Assembly: GCF_019222765.1 (NCBI RefSeq)
Contig: NZ_CP078145.1
Location: forward strand, 7,192,001 to 7,256,000
From: Nocardia iowensis
GTDB lineage: Bacteria; Actinomycetota; Actinomycetes; Mycobacteriales; Mycobacteriaceae
DNA length: 64,000 nucleotides
Direction: 5' to 3'
Shown here: piece by piece, positions 20,050-28,240 of the stretch
How positions within the stretch are numbered: the first letter of the stretch is position 1
Layout: each line of letters starts with the position of its first letter
Translations under genes and position numbers: made by a program
The notes under the pieces: generated by a model
Seen by the model: the letters and a program-made list of their open reading frames with translations, nothing else
The model's database searches: none
What the model was told of the DNA's origin: nothing

Positions 20050-20139
20050 TCAGCCGCCGAGGACCAGCAGGGTGAGCGCCTTCTGCACGGTGTCCCACAC
20101 TCTGCCGAGGGTGATCACGATGTCGACGGTACCCAACAT
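20050..20139 (-). CDS. 29-residue hydrophobic small protein
   Basis: A 29-codon ORF starts at the ATG at 20139, with an AAAGGAG ribosome binding site six bases upstream. The peptide (MLGTVDIVITLGRVWDTVQK, then ALTLLVLGG) is amphipathic to hydrophobic, with one Trp and few charges, and could lie in or across a membrane. It sits alone between the deacetylase and photolyase genes, on the same strand as both. I do not recognise it; tiny secreted peptides such as corynebacterial PorA/PorH porins are similar only in style. Confidence 0.5.
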   Translation of the reverse strand: MLGTVDIVITLGRVWDTVQKALTLLVLGG

Positions 20140-20245
20140 CACCGGCTCCTTTCCGCGAGCAAAGGCAAAGCCCCGATGTATCGATTCAAGACCCGGCACC
20201 GTGGATTGGGAAGGGCGCGCCGCCATTCGCGGCGAAATCGGTGCG

Positions 20246-21571
20246 CTACATCCCGACACATTCGATGATCGGCGCGGGATACACGGCGGGATCGATATTC
20301 GCGCGCCACGGCATGTGCACGGCAGCGCCGGAAAGGTGCGCCAGCTCGGGGACCCAGCGGCGCACGTATTCGCCGTCCGGGTCGTACCGCTTGGCCTGGC
20401 GCAGCGGGTTGAGCACCCGATTCGGCCTGGTATCGGTGCCGGTGCCGGCCACCCACTGCCAGTTGAGTTGATTGTTCGCCAGATCCCCGTCGACCAGCCA
20501 GCGCAGGAAGTGGTCCGCGCCGACGCGCCAGTCCACCCGCAGCGATTTGGCCAGGAAGCTGGCGGTGATCAGCCTGGCCCGCCCCGGCATCCAGCCCTCG
20601 GCGAGCAATTGCCGCATAGCCGCGTCGATGACCGGATATCCGGTGCGACCGTCCCGCCAGGCCGCGACGGCCTGCGGATCGTCGCGCCAGCCGATCGACC
20701 GGGGCCGGTAGTCCGACCACGCGGCGTCCGGCCGGGCTGCGAGCAACTGGTGGTGGAAGTCGCGCCACGCCAGCTGTCTGGCGAAGGCGTGACCGCCCGC
20801 GGTCGACATATCGACCCGATGCACCAGCTCGGCTGGGGACACACAACCGAAGTGCAGATACGGCGACAGCCGGGAGGTGGCGTCGGCGGCGAGGTAGTCG
20901 TTGCGGTCTTCGTAGGCCTCGATCGGCCCGGAAAGCCAGTCCCGCAGCATCTTTCGCCCTGTCGTCTCGCCACCCACGGCAAGCTGCGGCGAGGTCGGGC
21001 CCGCGCGGAGTTGCTCGGCTTCCGGCAGCGGCTCGCTCGCCACCTCCGGCACCGTGAGCCCGCGTGGCTTCCCCAACGGCTTGCGCTGATGCGCCTCCGA
21101 CCACCGCCGGAAATAGGGGGTGAAGATGGCGAAATGGTCCCGGCCGGTGGACGGGACGAGCACTTCCGGATCGGCGGCGGTGATCGACGCGGCATGGGTG
21201 TGCAGCAGACAATCGCGCCGCGCAAGCCGCTCCCGCAGCGCCTGTTCGCGCCTGCGGCTGTATCCACTCACGTCGGCGGCGATGTGCACGCTCTCGGCAT
21301 GCACCTGCGCCGCGATCCGGTCCACTTCCGTGCCGACATCGCCACGCCGCACCACCAGCCGACCCCCGATGGCCCGCAATTCGGCATCGAGCTCCGCCAG
21401 CGCGGCGGCGAGGAAGCGCGCCCGATTCGGCGACGCGAAACGACCGGCCGCGATGGCGTCATCGATGACGAAAAGCGGTACCACCGAAGCACCTTCACGA
21501 TGCGCCGCGGTCAGCACCGGGTTGTCGTGCACCCGCAGATCACGGGTGAATAGGGCGATGGTGACGGTCAT
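20246..21571 (-). CDS. phrB: Deoxyribodipyrimidine photolyase
   Basis: This 441-residue class I photolyase repairs UV-induced pyrimidine dimers with blue light. The N-terminal antenna domain starts TIALFTRDLRVHDNP. The C-terminal FAD domain has 'RLSPYLHFGCVSPAE', 'GYPVIDAAMRQLLAEGWM' and 'DGDLANNQLNWQWVAGTG', the family signatures. Its ATG overlaps the stop of the short lipocalin gene by ATGA, so the two are co-translated from a promoter beyond 21828. That promoter region contains an 11-bp-spaced AACGATGCA element. Confidence 0.95.
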   Translation of the reverse strand: MTVTIALFTRDLRVHDNPVLTAAHREGASVVPLFVIDDAIAAGRFASPNRARFLAAALAELDAELRAIGGRLVVRRGDVGTEVDRIAAQVHAESVHIAADVSGYSRRREQALRERLARRDCLLHTHAASITAADPEVLVPSTGRDHFAIFTPYFRRWSEAHQRKPLGKPRGLTVPEVASEPLPEAEQLRAGPTSPQLAVGGETTGRKMLRDWLSGPIEAYEDRNDYLAADATSRLSPYLHFGCVSPAELVHRVDMSTAGGHAFARQLAWRDFHHQLLAARPDAAWSDYRPRSIGWRDDPQAVAAWRDGRTGYPVIDAAMRQLLAEGWMPGRARLITASFLAKSLRVDWRVGADHFLRWLVDGDLANNQLNWQWVAGTGTDTRPNRVLNPLRQAKRYDPDGEYVRRWVPELAHLSGAAVHMPWRANIDPAVYPAPIIECVGM

Positions 21572-21828
21572 CTGCGCACCTCGCTATTGCCCTGCGCGTC
21601 GAGCGCGTGATTTGCCTGGGTATCGCGAGCACAGACGAGGTCGAAGTACTGCGGCACCGCCGCCAGCTGGTTCCAGGTACCGAAGTGCCGGTTCAGGTCG
21701 AGCGGCGACACCGGCGCCGGTCCGGCGACGGGTGCCGCCTCGGCGCTACCGACGGCCAGGACGGGGCCCGCCGATAACGCCGGGGCAACGAGCAGGCTAA
21801 CGAGATACCGCTTGGTTCGTGCTGTCAC
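21568..21828 (-). CDS. Truncated secreted lipocalin-like protein
   Basis: This is an 86-residue product from the GTG at 21828, which follows GAGGAG; an ATG at 21861 is less likely. Residues 1 to about 32 form a signal peptide ending SAEA-AP. The remainder matches only the first strand region of a bacterial lipocalin (LDLNRHFGTWNQLAAVPQ, then FDLVCARDT). Full lipocalins are roughly twice as long, so the barrel is missing. The reading frame ends on an ATGA shared with the photolyase start. It may be a decayed gene kept for coupling or a working short form. Confidence 0.65.
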   Translation of the reverse strand: MTARTKRYLVSLLVAPALSAGPVLAVGSAEAAPVAGPAPVSPLDLNRHFGTWNQLAAVPQYFDLVCARDTQANHALDAQGNSEVRR

Positions 21829-21871
21829 GCGAACTCCTCGGAAATCGACGACTTCCCCCATACTAGCCAGT

Positions 21872-21893
21872 AACGATGCACAATTGATTCAAG
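21872..21893. promoter_or_regulatory. Candidate LitR/CarH operator (copy 1)
   Basis: Two 11-mers in direct repeat, AACGATGCACA then ATTGATTCAAG, share A--GAT-CA. The site lies between the divergent lipocalin-photolyase pair and the small membrane protein gene, 25 bases before the latter's start. AACGATGCA recurs upstream of two other genes of the same cluster, and CarH proteins bind 11-bp direct repeats. Confidence 0.55.
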
Positions 21894-21917
21894 CGTACAG
21901 ATTCTCAGGAGGACCCG

Positions 21918-22280
21918 GTGAACTTTCCCTGGCTACCCCGGCTCGCGGGCGCACTGACGGCCGGCTACGGCGCGGCGGTCGCGGTGCGACCGGCCGTCAT
22001 GCTCGGACCGTGCGGCTGGTCCGACGATGACCCGGCTCTGCGCGCCGTTGCCAGGATGACCGCCCTGCGTGACGTCGCGTCCGGGCTGGCCATGCTGGTG
22101 GCGCCGACGCCGAAGGCACTGCGGCTGGCGATCGCCGCCCGGGTGCTCGCCGACGCGTCCGATGCCACGGTCCTCGGGATCGCGTTGCGCGGCCGACCCC
22201 AGCGCGGCAAGGCGATCGCGGTCGCGGCAGGCTGGGGCCTGGTGTGCGCCGCGACCGCTGCCACCACCGTGCGGAGCTGA
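21918..22280 (+). CDS. Small integral membrane protein of unknown function
   Basis: This 120-residue protein starts with GTG after CAGGAGGA. It has about three to four hydrophobic stretches (LAGALTAGYGAAVAV, ASGLAMLVAP, AIAVAAGWGLVCAATAA) with short polar loops. It resembles small membrane proteins of the DUF4267 kind, but I cannot name it. It is the first gene in the rightward direction after the AACGATGCA operator and precedes the MerR regulator by 87 bases, so the two may be one transcript. Confidence 0.7.
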   Translation: MNFPWLPRLAGALTAGYGAAVAVRPAVMLGPCGWSDDDPALRAVARMTALRDVASGLAMLVAPTPKALRLAIAARVLADASDATVLGIALRGRPQRGKAIAVAAGWGLVCAATAATTVRS

Positions 22281-22367
22281 TCATGGCCAGGACACCGGAT
22301 ACCCCGCGCGACGGCCAAGCGCCCGGGCACAGGGAATCGGGCGAACCGGAACAGGCAGAATAGGGCG

Positions 22368-23213
22368 ATGCCCGCCGGTTCCGCTCCCGCTCCCGACGCG
22401 GCCGGATACACGGTGCGCGCGGTGGCCGAGCGCCTCGGCATCCCGACGGCGACCCTGCGGAGCTGGAACCGGCGCTACAACATCGGCCCGCCACAGCATC
22501 GACCCGGCAAGCACCGCCTCTACACCGAGACCGATATCGCCCTGCTCGGGCGCATGCTGACACTTATCAAGGAGGGCGCGAGCCCGGCGGGTGCGGCGGC
22601 CGCGGTGCGCGGACCGATTCCGCTGCTCGGCGACCGGTTCCCGTTGCTCGCCGCGGCTTTCGCGCTGGAGACGCGCGCGGTGACCGACTATCTGGAGGCG
22701 CATTTCCGCGCCTACGGCGTGGTGCAAACCTGGGATCGGTTGTGTCGCCCCGCATTCGCCGACATCGTGGCGCGCCAGGGTGCGGGCGAGGGCTGCATCG
22801 ACGTCGAGCACCTGCTGTCGTGGTGCATCACTTCGGTGCTGCATCGCACCAATCCGCCGCCCGACGCACCCGCGGCCACGCCGGTCGTACTGGCCTGCAC
22901 CAGCGGCGAGACGCACGCGCTGCCGCTGGAAGTGCTCCGAGCGGCGCTGGCCGAGTGCGACGTCGACGCACACATGCTCGGCGCGGACGTTCCGACCGGC
23001 GCGTTGACCGACAGCCTGGCCAGGCACGACCGCCCGGCCTCGGTAATGCTGTGGTCGCAGCAGGAATCGACCGCGTTGACCTCGGCGGTGCGCGCCTGCC
23101 TCGAGGCGGGGTCGCGGGTCTTCGTCGGCGGCCCCGGCTGGGATTCGGTGATCCTGCCCGACGCGGCCGGACGTGTGGCAAGTCTCATCGACGCCGTCGA
23201 TCTCCTGAGCTGA
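22368..23213 (+). CDS. MerR-family B12-binding light sensor, CarH/LitR-like
   Basis: This 281-residue regulator has an N-terminal MerR helix-turn-helix (residues about 14-60: YTVRAVAERLGIPTATLRSW, ending HRLYTETDIALL). A helical B12-binding domain and a C-terminal Rossmann-like cobalamin domain follow. The cobalamin signature D-x-H-x2-G is intact (D200, H202, G205) and the EH pair is present (E147, H148). The CarH Trp that lies ten residues before that Glu is Gln137 here. CarH and LitR bind DNA in the dark with adenosylcobalamin and let go when light breaks the Co-C bond. The setting (photolyase, lipid-modification genes, shared 11-bp repeats) supports light control, while the missing Trp questions the usual photochemistry. 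Confidence 0.85.
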   Translation: MPAGSAPAPDAAGYTVRAVAERLGIPTATLRSWNRRYNIGPPQHRPGKHRLYTETDIALLGRMLTLIKEGASPAGAAAAVRGPIPLLGDRFPLLAAAFALETRAVTDYLEAHFRAYGVVQTWDRLCRPAFADIVARQGAGEGCIDVEHLLSWCITSVLHRTNPPPDAPAATPVVLACTSGETHALPLEVLRAALAECDVDAHMLGADVPTGALTDSLARHDRPASVMLWSQQESTALTSAVRACLEAGSRVFVGGPGWDSVILPDAAGRVASLIDAVDLLS

Positions 23214-23330
23214 CCCCCGCTCGAGCGGGCGTTCCGATGGTCGCCTGCGGATCACCGACGCCCCACCGCTGACCAGGCAGGTAGGCCGGTGGACGCCTGC
23301 GGAGCGCAGCAGATATTGCCGGATCGAAGA

Positions 23331-23352
23331 AACGATGCATAATCGAGGCACT
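23331..23352. promoter_or_regulatory. Candidate LitR/CarH operator (copy 2)
   Basis: Direct repeat with 11-bp period: AACGATGCATA then ATCGAGGCACT, sharing A-CGA-GCA. It lies in the 254-base gap upstream of the FAD oxidoreductase, DUF1365 and cyclopropane synthase operon, 115 bases before its start. Its AACGATGCAT is the exact reverse complement of the ATGCATCGTT in copy 3. Confidence 0.6.
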
Positions 23353-23467
23353 GGCCGTCGGCGCGGTTTCCCGGCGACAGCTGTGCCGACCCCGCTCGCC
23401 CGAGCGCGGTGGCAACCCCGGTCGGCCACCATCGGCCACGGGCGCGACGGGCAACGAGGAGGCACAC

Positions 23468-24790
23468 ATGGACCAGCACACCGGGCCGAGCGTGGACGGC
23501 GTCCGACAGGTCGCCGTGATCGGCAGTGGCGTGGCCGGATTGACCGCGGCCTGGGTGCTGTCGAAGTCCGCCGAGGTGACCCTTTACGAAGCCGATCATC
23601 GGCTCGGCGGCCACGCCGACACCCATCGGGTCGCCGCCCAAAATGGTGCGACCGTCGGCGTCGATACCGGATTCATCGTGCACAATGATCGGACTTATCC
23701 GACGCTGCTGCGGTTGTTCGGCGAACTGGGTATCCAGACCCAGGAATCGGACATGAGCATGTCGGTGCGCTGCGACGGCTGCGGCCTGGAATACGCGGGC
23801 GCCCGCGGCCCCGGCGGCTTGTTCGCCACGCCACGCTCGCTGACCCGAGGACGCTATCTGCGCCTGCTCGCCGAGGTGCCGCGATTCCATCGGGTGGCCC
23901 GCGCCGAATTGTCCGATGCGGCCGAAACCGGCCGCACGCTAGCGGAATTCGTCCTCGACAACGGCTTCTCCGACTACTTCGTCACGCACTTCCTCACCCC
24001 GCTCGTCGCGGCCGTGTGGTCGTGCGACCCGGCCACCGCGTTGCAGTACCCGGCCCGGTATCTGTTCACCTTCCTCGACCATCACGGCATGTTGACCGTG
24101 TTCGACTCGCCCACTTGGCGCACTGTCACGGGCGGCTCGGCCACTTACGTCCGCGCCGTCGCCGACCGACTGAACACCGTGCTCGTCGGCACTCCGGTGC
24201 GGGCCGTGCATCGCGTTCCCGACGGCGTCGCGGTACGCGACGACGCGGACGAGGTCAGGATGTTCGACGCGGCGGTGATCGCCACCCATCCGGATCAGGC
24301 GCTGGGCATGCTCGCCGAACCGACCGAAGCGGAGGTCGAAATCCTTTCCGCCATGCCATATTCGGTGAATCACACGGTATTGCACACTGATCCGTCGGTG
24401 CTGCCGAGGGCGCAGCGAGCGCGGGCGTCCTGGAACTACCGGCTGCCATCGTGCACGGCGAAGCTGGATCGTGTACTGGTCAGCTACGACCTGACCCGGC
24501 TGCAGCGGCTGGCGGGTGATCGGCGGTTCCTGGTCACGCTCGGTGACGCGGACCGGGTCGATCCCGACCTGATCCTCGATCGGATGGTCTACCAGCATCC
24601 GCGCTACACCCCGAGTTCAGTGGCCGCTCAGCGCAGGCTCGGTGAAATCGGTTGTGCGCGAGTGGCCTTCGCGGGCGCCTATCACGGCTGGGGTTTCCAC
24701 GAGGACGGCGCGCTGTCCGGGCTGCGTGCCGCGCAGCGCCTCGGCGCCGGCTGGCACAGCACCGCGCTCACGGCAGTGCGTGCCTCGTGA
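23468..24790 (+). CDS. FAD-dependent amine-oxidase-like oxidoreductase
   Basis: This 440-residue flavoprotein has the FAD loop VAVIGSGVAGLTAAW at the N-terminus, then EADHRLGGHADT and a C-terminal FAD-contact segment (VAFAGAYHGWGFHEDGALSG). It belongs to the amine-oxidase-like family that is almost always encoded beside DUF1365 and cyclopropane-fatty-acid synthases. In Rhodobacter such clusters belong to the singlet-oxygen stress response. It probably oxidises or desaturates membrane acyl chains, but the exact reaction is not readable here. GAGGAGGC precedes the ATG, and its stop overlaps the next start (GTGA). Confidence 0.88.
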   Translation: MDQHTGPSVDGVRQVAVIGSGVAGLTAAWVLSKSAEVTLYEADHRLGGHADTHRVAAQNGATVGVDTGFIVHNDRTYPTLLRLFGELGIQTQESDMSMSVRCDGCGLEYAGARGPGGLFATPRSLTRGRYLRLLAEVPRFHRVARAELSDAAETGRTLAEFVLDNGFSDYFVTHFLTPLVAAVWSCDPATALQYPARYLFTFLDHHGMLTVFDSPTWRTVTGGSATYVRAVADRLNTVLVGTPVRAVHRVPDGVAVRDDADEVRMFDAAVIATHPDQALGMLAEPTEAEVEILSAMPYSVNHTVLHTDPSVLPRAQRARASWNYRLPSCTAKLDRVLVSYDLTRLQRLAGDRRFLVTLGDADRVDPDLILDRMVYQHPRYTPSSVAAQRRLGEIGCARVAFAGAYHGWGFHEDGALSGLRAAQRLGAGWHSTALTAVRAS

Positions 24791-25530
24791 ACCGGCCGAG
24801 CACGACCACGACCGCGCAGATCGTCCGTACCCGGATCCGTCATGTGCGCCTCGCCCCGCTGCGCCACGAGTTCGGCTATCGCAGCTATAGCTGGCTGGTC
24901 GACCTCGACGACATGCCACGGCTGCCGCGCTGGCTGCGCCCGCTCGCCGGGTTCCGCGCCGCCGACCATCTCGGCGATCCGCACCGGACCCTGCGCGAGA
25001 ACGTCGACGGCTATCTCGCCGAGCACGGCATCGACCTGCGCGGAGGTCGCGTACTGATGCTCGCCAACGCGCGGGTGTTCGGTTATGTGTTCAATCCACT
25101 CACCCTGTTCTGGTGCCGCGACCGCGCGGGCACGCTGGTCTGCGTCATCGCGGAAGTGCACAACACCTACGGTGAACGGCACTGCTACCTGGTTCGTCCC
25201 GATGAGCACGGGGTGGCGACCACCCCGAAGCGCTTCTACGTCTCCCCGTTCAACGAGGTACGGGGCGAATACCGGATGCGGCTGCCCGAGCCCACCGACC
25301 GGCTGCGGGTATCCATCACCCTCACCGACGACCAGCCGATTTTCGCCGCCTCGATGACCGGCCGTTGCCAATCGGCCACCGTCCGTACCATCCTGCGCGC
25401 GACAGTGGCGGTACCCCTTGCCCCACTTGTGGTCTCGGCGCTCATTCGCAGGCACGGCGTGCATCTCTGGGCGCGCGGCCTGCCACTCGTCCCCCGACCG
25501 GCCCGACACTTCGAGGAGTCTTCGCGGTGA
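24787..25530 (+). CDS. DUF1365-family protein
   Basis: This 247-residue protein starts with a GTG overlapping the FAD oxidoreductase stop. Family marks are 'VRLAPLRHEFGYRSYSWLVDLDD', the 'RVFGYVFNPLTLFWC' core and 'KRFYVSPFNEVRGEYRM'. The function is unproven, but it always travels with the flavoprotein and cyclopropane synthase and is thought to take part in the same fatty-acid modification. The next gene starts inside its stop codon (GTGA), so the three proteins are probably made in fixed ratio. Confidence 0.9.
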   Translation: MNRPSTTTTAQIVRTRIRHVRLAPLRHEFGYRSYSWLVDLDDMPRLPRWLRPLAGFRAADHLGDPHRTLRENVDGYLAEHGIDLRGGRVLMLANARVFGYVFNPLTLFWCRDRAGTLVCVIAEVHNTYGERHCYLVRPDEHGVATTPKRFYVSPFNEVRGEYRMRLPEPTDRLRVSITLTDDQPIFAASMTGRCQSATVRTILRATVAVPLAPLVVSALIRRHGVHLWARGLPLVPRPARHFEESSR

Positions 25531-26795
25531 GCATCCAATCGCAGGTCACGGCACGACCCTCGACCTACTGGCCCGATGTCGAACGGGTGCCCACCGGGAC
25601 CCGCGCCGCGATCGCCGCGGCGGTGGCGGACCGGTTGTTCCGGCACGCCGTGCGCACGCTCCCGATCCGGGTCGAGTACCCGGACGGAACGGTCCTCGGT
25701 CGAGGCGCGCTGGACGCGCCGCGGCTGATCCTGCACCGTCCCGGCGATTTCACCGCACGGCTCGGCGTCGGCGGACTGATCGGCTTCGGCGAGTCCTATA
25801 TGGCGGGCGACTGGTCGGCTCCCGATCCGGCCGCGACCCTAGCCGTGTTCGCCGAGCACATCGACACCCTCGTCCCGGCCCCGCTGCGCGCGTTGCGCCG
25901 ACTATATGTCGCGAAACATCCCGCCGCCGAACGCAACAGTGAATCGAACAGTCGAGGCAATATCGCCAGGCATTACGACCTGTCGAACAATCTCTTCGAA
26001 TTGTTCCTGGACGAGACGCTGACCTATTCCAGCGCGTTGTTCCCGGCCACCGCGCCGCCACCGCGGTGGGCCGACCTCGCCGCCGCCCAACGCGCGAAGA
26101 TCGATCGGATACTCGACCGCGCTGGCGTCGGGCCGGGCACCCGGCTGCTCGAAATCGGCACCGGCTGGGGTGAATTGGCGCTGCGTGCGGCCGCCCGAGG
26201 GGCTTCGGTGCGCTCGGTGACGCTGTCAACGGAGCAGCGCGCGCTCGCCATGGACCGGATCGCCGCGGCAGGCTTGTCCGAACGCGTCACCATCGATCTG
26301 CTCGACTATCGCCGGGTGACAGGCGAATTCGACGCGGTGGTCTCGGTGGAGATGATCGAGGCCGTCGGCTACGAATACCTGGACACCTTCTTCGAAACCA
26401 TCGACCGGGTGCTGGCCCCGGGCGGCCGCGCGGTGATCCAAGCGATCACCATGCCGCACCACCGCATGCTCGCCACCCGCGACACCTACACCTGGGTGCA
26501 GAAATACATCTTCCCCGGCGGGTTCCTGCCCTCCACCCGGCTGCTCACCGACGTGGCGGCGCGCTGTACCGAACTCGTTGTCCGCGAACAGCTGTCGATG
26601 GGCGAGCACTACGCGCACACGCTGCGCCTGTGGCAGCAGCGATTCAACGCCCGCGCCGACCGCGTCGCGGAATTGGGCTTCGACCCGGTCTTCCGGCGGA
26701 TGTGGCGGTTGTATCTGGCGCACGCCGAGGCCGGATTCCGGTGCGGCTACCTCGACGTGTACCAGATCCTGCTCACCCGCGACGCACCCGCCTGA
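25527..26795 (+). CDS. cfa: Cyclopropane-fatty-acyl-phospholipid synthase
   Basis: This 422-residue SAM-dependent enzyme methylates the double bond of membrane acyl chains. An N-terminal lipid-binding domain (GFGESYMAGDW) is followed by the methyltransferase core: 'NIARHYDLSNNLFELFLDETLTYSSA', SAM loop LEIGTGWGELA, 'SVEMIEAVG', and 'YIFPGGFLPS'. It is the third gene of a tightly overlapping operon behind a candidate LitR operator. It could make cyclopropane, methyl-branched or furan-precursor lipids; family members next to DUF1365 are often not simple Cfa enzymes. Confidence 0.9.
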   Translation: MSIQSQVTARPSTYWPDVERVPTGTRAAIAAAVADRLFRHAVRTLPIRVEYPDGTVLGRGALDAPRLILHRPGDFTARLGVGGLIGFGESYMAGDWSAPDPAATLAVFAEHIDTLVPAPLRALRRLYVAKHPAAERNSESNSRGNIARHYDLSNNLFELFLDETLTYSSALFPATAPPPRWADLAAAQRAKIDRILDRAGVGPGTRLLEIGTGWGELALRAAARGASVRSVTLSTEQRALAMDRIAAAGLSERVTIDLLDYRRVTGEFDAVVSVEMIEAVGYEYLDTFFETIDRVLAPGGRAVIQAITMPHHRMLATRDTYTWVQKYIFPGGFLPSTRLLTDVAARCTELVVREQLSMGEHYAHTLRLWQQRFNARADRVAELGFDPVFRRMWRLYLAHAEAGFRCGYLDVYQILLTRDAPA

Positions 26796-26804
26796 CCCGG
26801 CGGT

Positions 26805-28154
26805 TCAGTGTCGGGCGCGGCCGAGCAGATGTCGTAGCGCCGCCGCGAGATCCGGTGTGCGGAACCGATGTCCGGCCTTGCCGAGGACGGCGGGCACGAC
26901 CCGCTGGCTCGCGGCGGCGAGTTCGCGGGCGCCCTGCTCGCCGAGCAGCAGCGCCGGGCCGAACTCGGGCACCGGGAGCAATGCGGGCCTGCGCAGCACA
27001 CCGGCCAGGATGTTGGTGTATTCGCTGTTGCGAACAGGTTGTGGGGCAACGGCATTCACCGGGCCGGACAGCGTGCTGTCCCATAGCGCGCGATAATAGA
27101 TGTCCACCAGATCGTCGATCCCGATCCAGGACAACCACTGTTCGCCGTCCCCGATCCGGCCACCGAGACCGGTCGCGAACAACGGCCGCAGCAGTCGCAG
27201 GGTGCCGCCGCGCGGCGATTGCACGATCCCGGTCCGCACCGTGACGACACGTACTCCACCATCGGCGGCGGCGCCGGTGGCCGCCTCCCATGCCTCGACC
27301 ACGTCAGCCAGGAAACCGTCGCCACGCGAAGCGTCTTCAGACAACCGCTCGTCGCCGCGGTCGTAGCCGTAGTAGCCGATGGCAGACGCGCTGACGAAGC
27401 TCGGCACGCCTGCGCGGGCGGCCAGTGCGGCGAGCCGCTCGGTCGGTCCGATGCGGCTGTCGACGACGGCCTGCTTGTGTTCGTCGGTGAATCGGCCCGC
27501 GATGGACGCACCCGCGAGGTGGACCACCGCGTCTACGCCGTCGAGCAGGTCGGGTGCGGGATCGTCCGGGTTCCATTGCCTTTCGCCCGGTTGCGGTGCA
27601 TGCCGGACCAGGCGGAGCACGGTGTGGCCGCCGGTCGTCAGGAACGCGGACAACGCCGAGCCGACCAGCCCCGATGCGCCGGTCACCGCGATCGTCTTGG
27701 CCGCGAAGCCTGCTCGCGTCGCGTCGGCGTGGGCGGCCAGGTCGTCGGCGAGCTGCCGATACCGATAGTCGAACATCGGGCGCAGGGCGAAGGCGGGCAC
27801 CCGTGACTCGACGCGGTCCACCACCCTGGTGTGCGTATCGTCGACGACCTCGAAGTCGTGCGTGTGCCGCCAGCGCAGCAGCAGGCCCGCGGGCAGCGAG
27901 CCGACACCGTCGACGGCGATCCGGTCGACGAACCGCTGCGGCGGTTCGTAGCCATCGGGATCGTGTCTGGCCACCCAGCGCAACCCGCCCGGCAACCCGA
28001 GCACGGCCCGCCCATCGGCCAGCGAAGCGGCCTCGGCGAGCACCGACACCGGCTGCCACGGCGGCGCGAGCCGCGCGAACGCGCCTGGTCGGGCATGCCA
28101 CTCGAAGACCTCGGACCGGGGTGCCGCGACGACGCTCGAACACTCGATGCCCAT
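26805..28154 (-). CDS. TIGR01777 epimerase with N-terminal SRPBCC domain
   Basis: This 449-residue two-domain protein starts with a polyketide-cyclase-like SRPBCC fold (residues about 1-145, 'SSVVAAPRSEVFEWHARPGAFARLAPPW'). It continues with an NAD(P)-binding SDR of the TIGR01777/YfcH group (TGASGLVGSALS, 'VHLAGASIAGRF', 'SASAIGYYG', 'SWIGIDDLVDIYYRA'). The enzyme activity is unknown. This family is a regular member of photolyase and LitR clusters. It converges on the cyclopropane synthase gene, nine bases apart, and its start faces the SDR gene across a candidate LitR operator. Confidence 0.88.
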   Translation of the reverse strand: MGIECSSVVAAPRSEVFEWHARPGAFARLAPPWQPVSVLAEAASLADGRAVLGLPGGLRWVARHDPDGYEPPQRFVDRIAVDGVGSLPAGLLLRWRHTHDFEVVDDTHTRVVDRVESRVPAFALRPMFDYRYRQLADDLAAHADATRAGFAAKTIAVTGASGLVGSALSAFLTTGGHTVLRLVRHAPQPGERQWNPDDPAPDLLDGVDAVVHLAGASIAGRFTDEHKQAVVDSRIGPTERLAALAARAGVPSFVSASAIGYYGYDRGDERLSEDASRGDGFLADVVEAWEAATGAAADGGVRVVTVRTGIVQSPRGGTLRLLRPLFATGLGGRIGDGEQWLSWIGIDDLVDIYYRALWDSTLSGPVNAVAPQPVRNSEYTNILAGVLRRPALLPVPEFGPALLLGEQGARELAAASQRVVPAVLGKAGHRFRTPDLAAALRHLLGRARH

Positions 28155-28182
28155 GCTTCGACTCTAGCGAGGCGCCGGAACA

Positions 28183-28204
28183 ATGCAACGTTCATGCATC
28201 GTTA
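28183..28204. promoter_or_regulatory. Candidate LitR/CarH operator (copy 3)
   Basis: On the + strand ATGCAACGTTC and ATGCATCGTTA lie in direct repeat with an 11-bp period, differing at only two positions. It is the best conserved of the three copies. It is central in the 86-base divergent promoter, 29 bases from the TIGR01777 start and 37 bases from the SDR start, so one bound regulator could control both. Confidence 0.65.
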
Positions 28205-28240
28205 TTGCCAGATCGTCCGGTCGCGGACGAGAATTACGCG

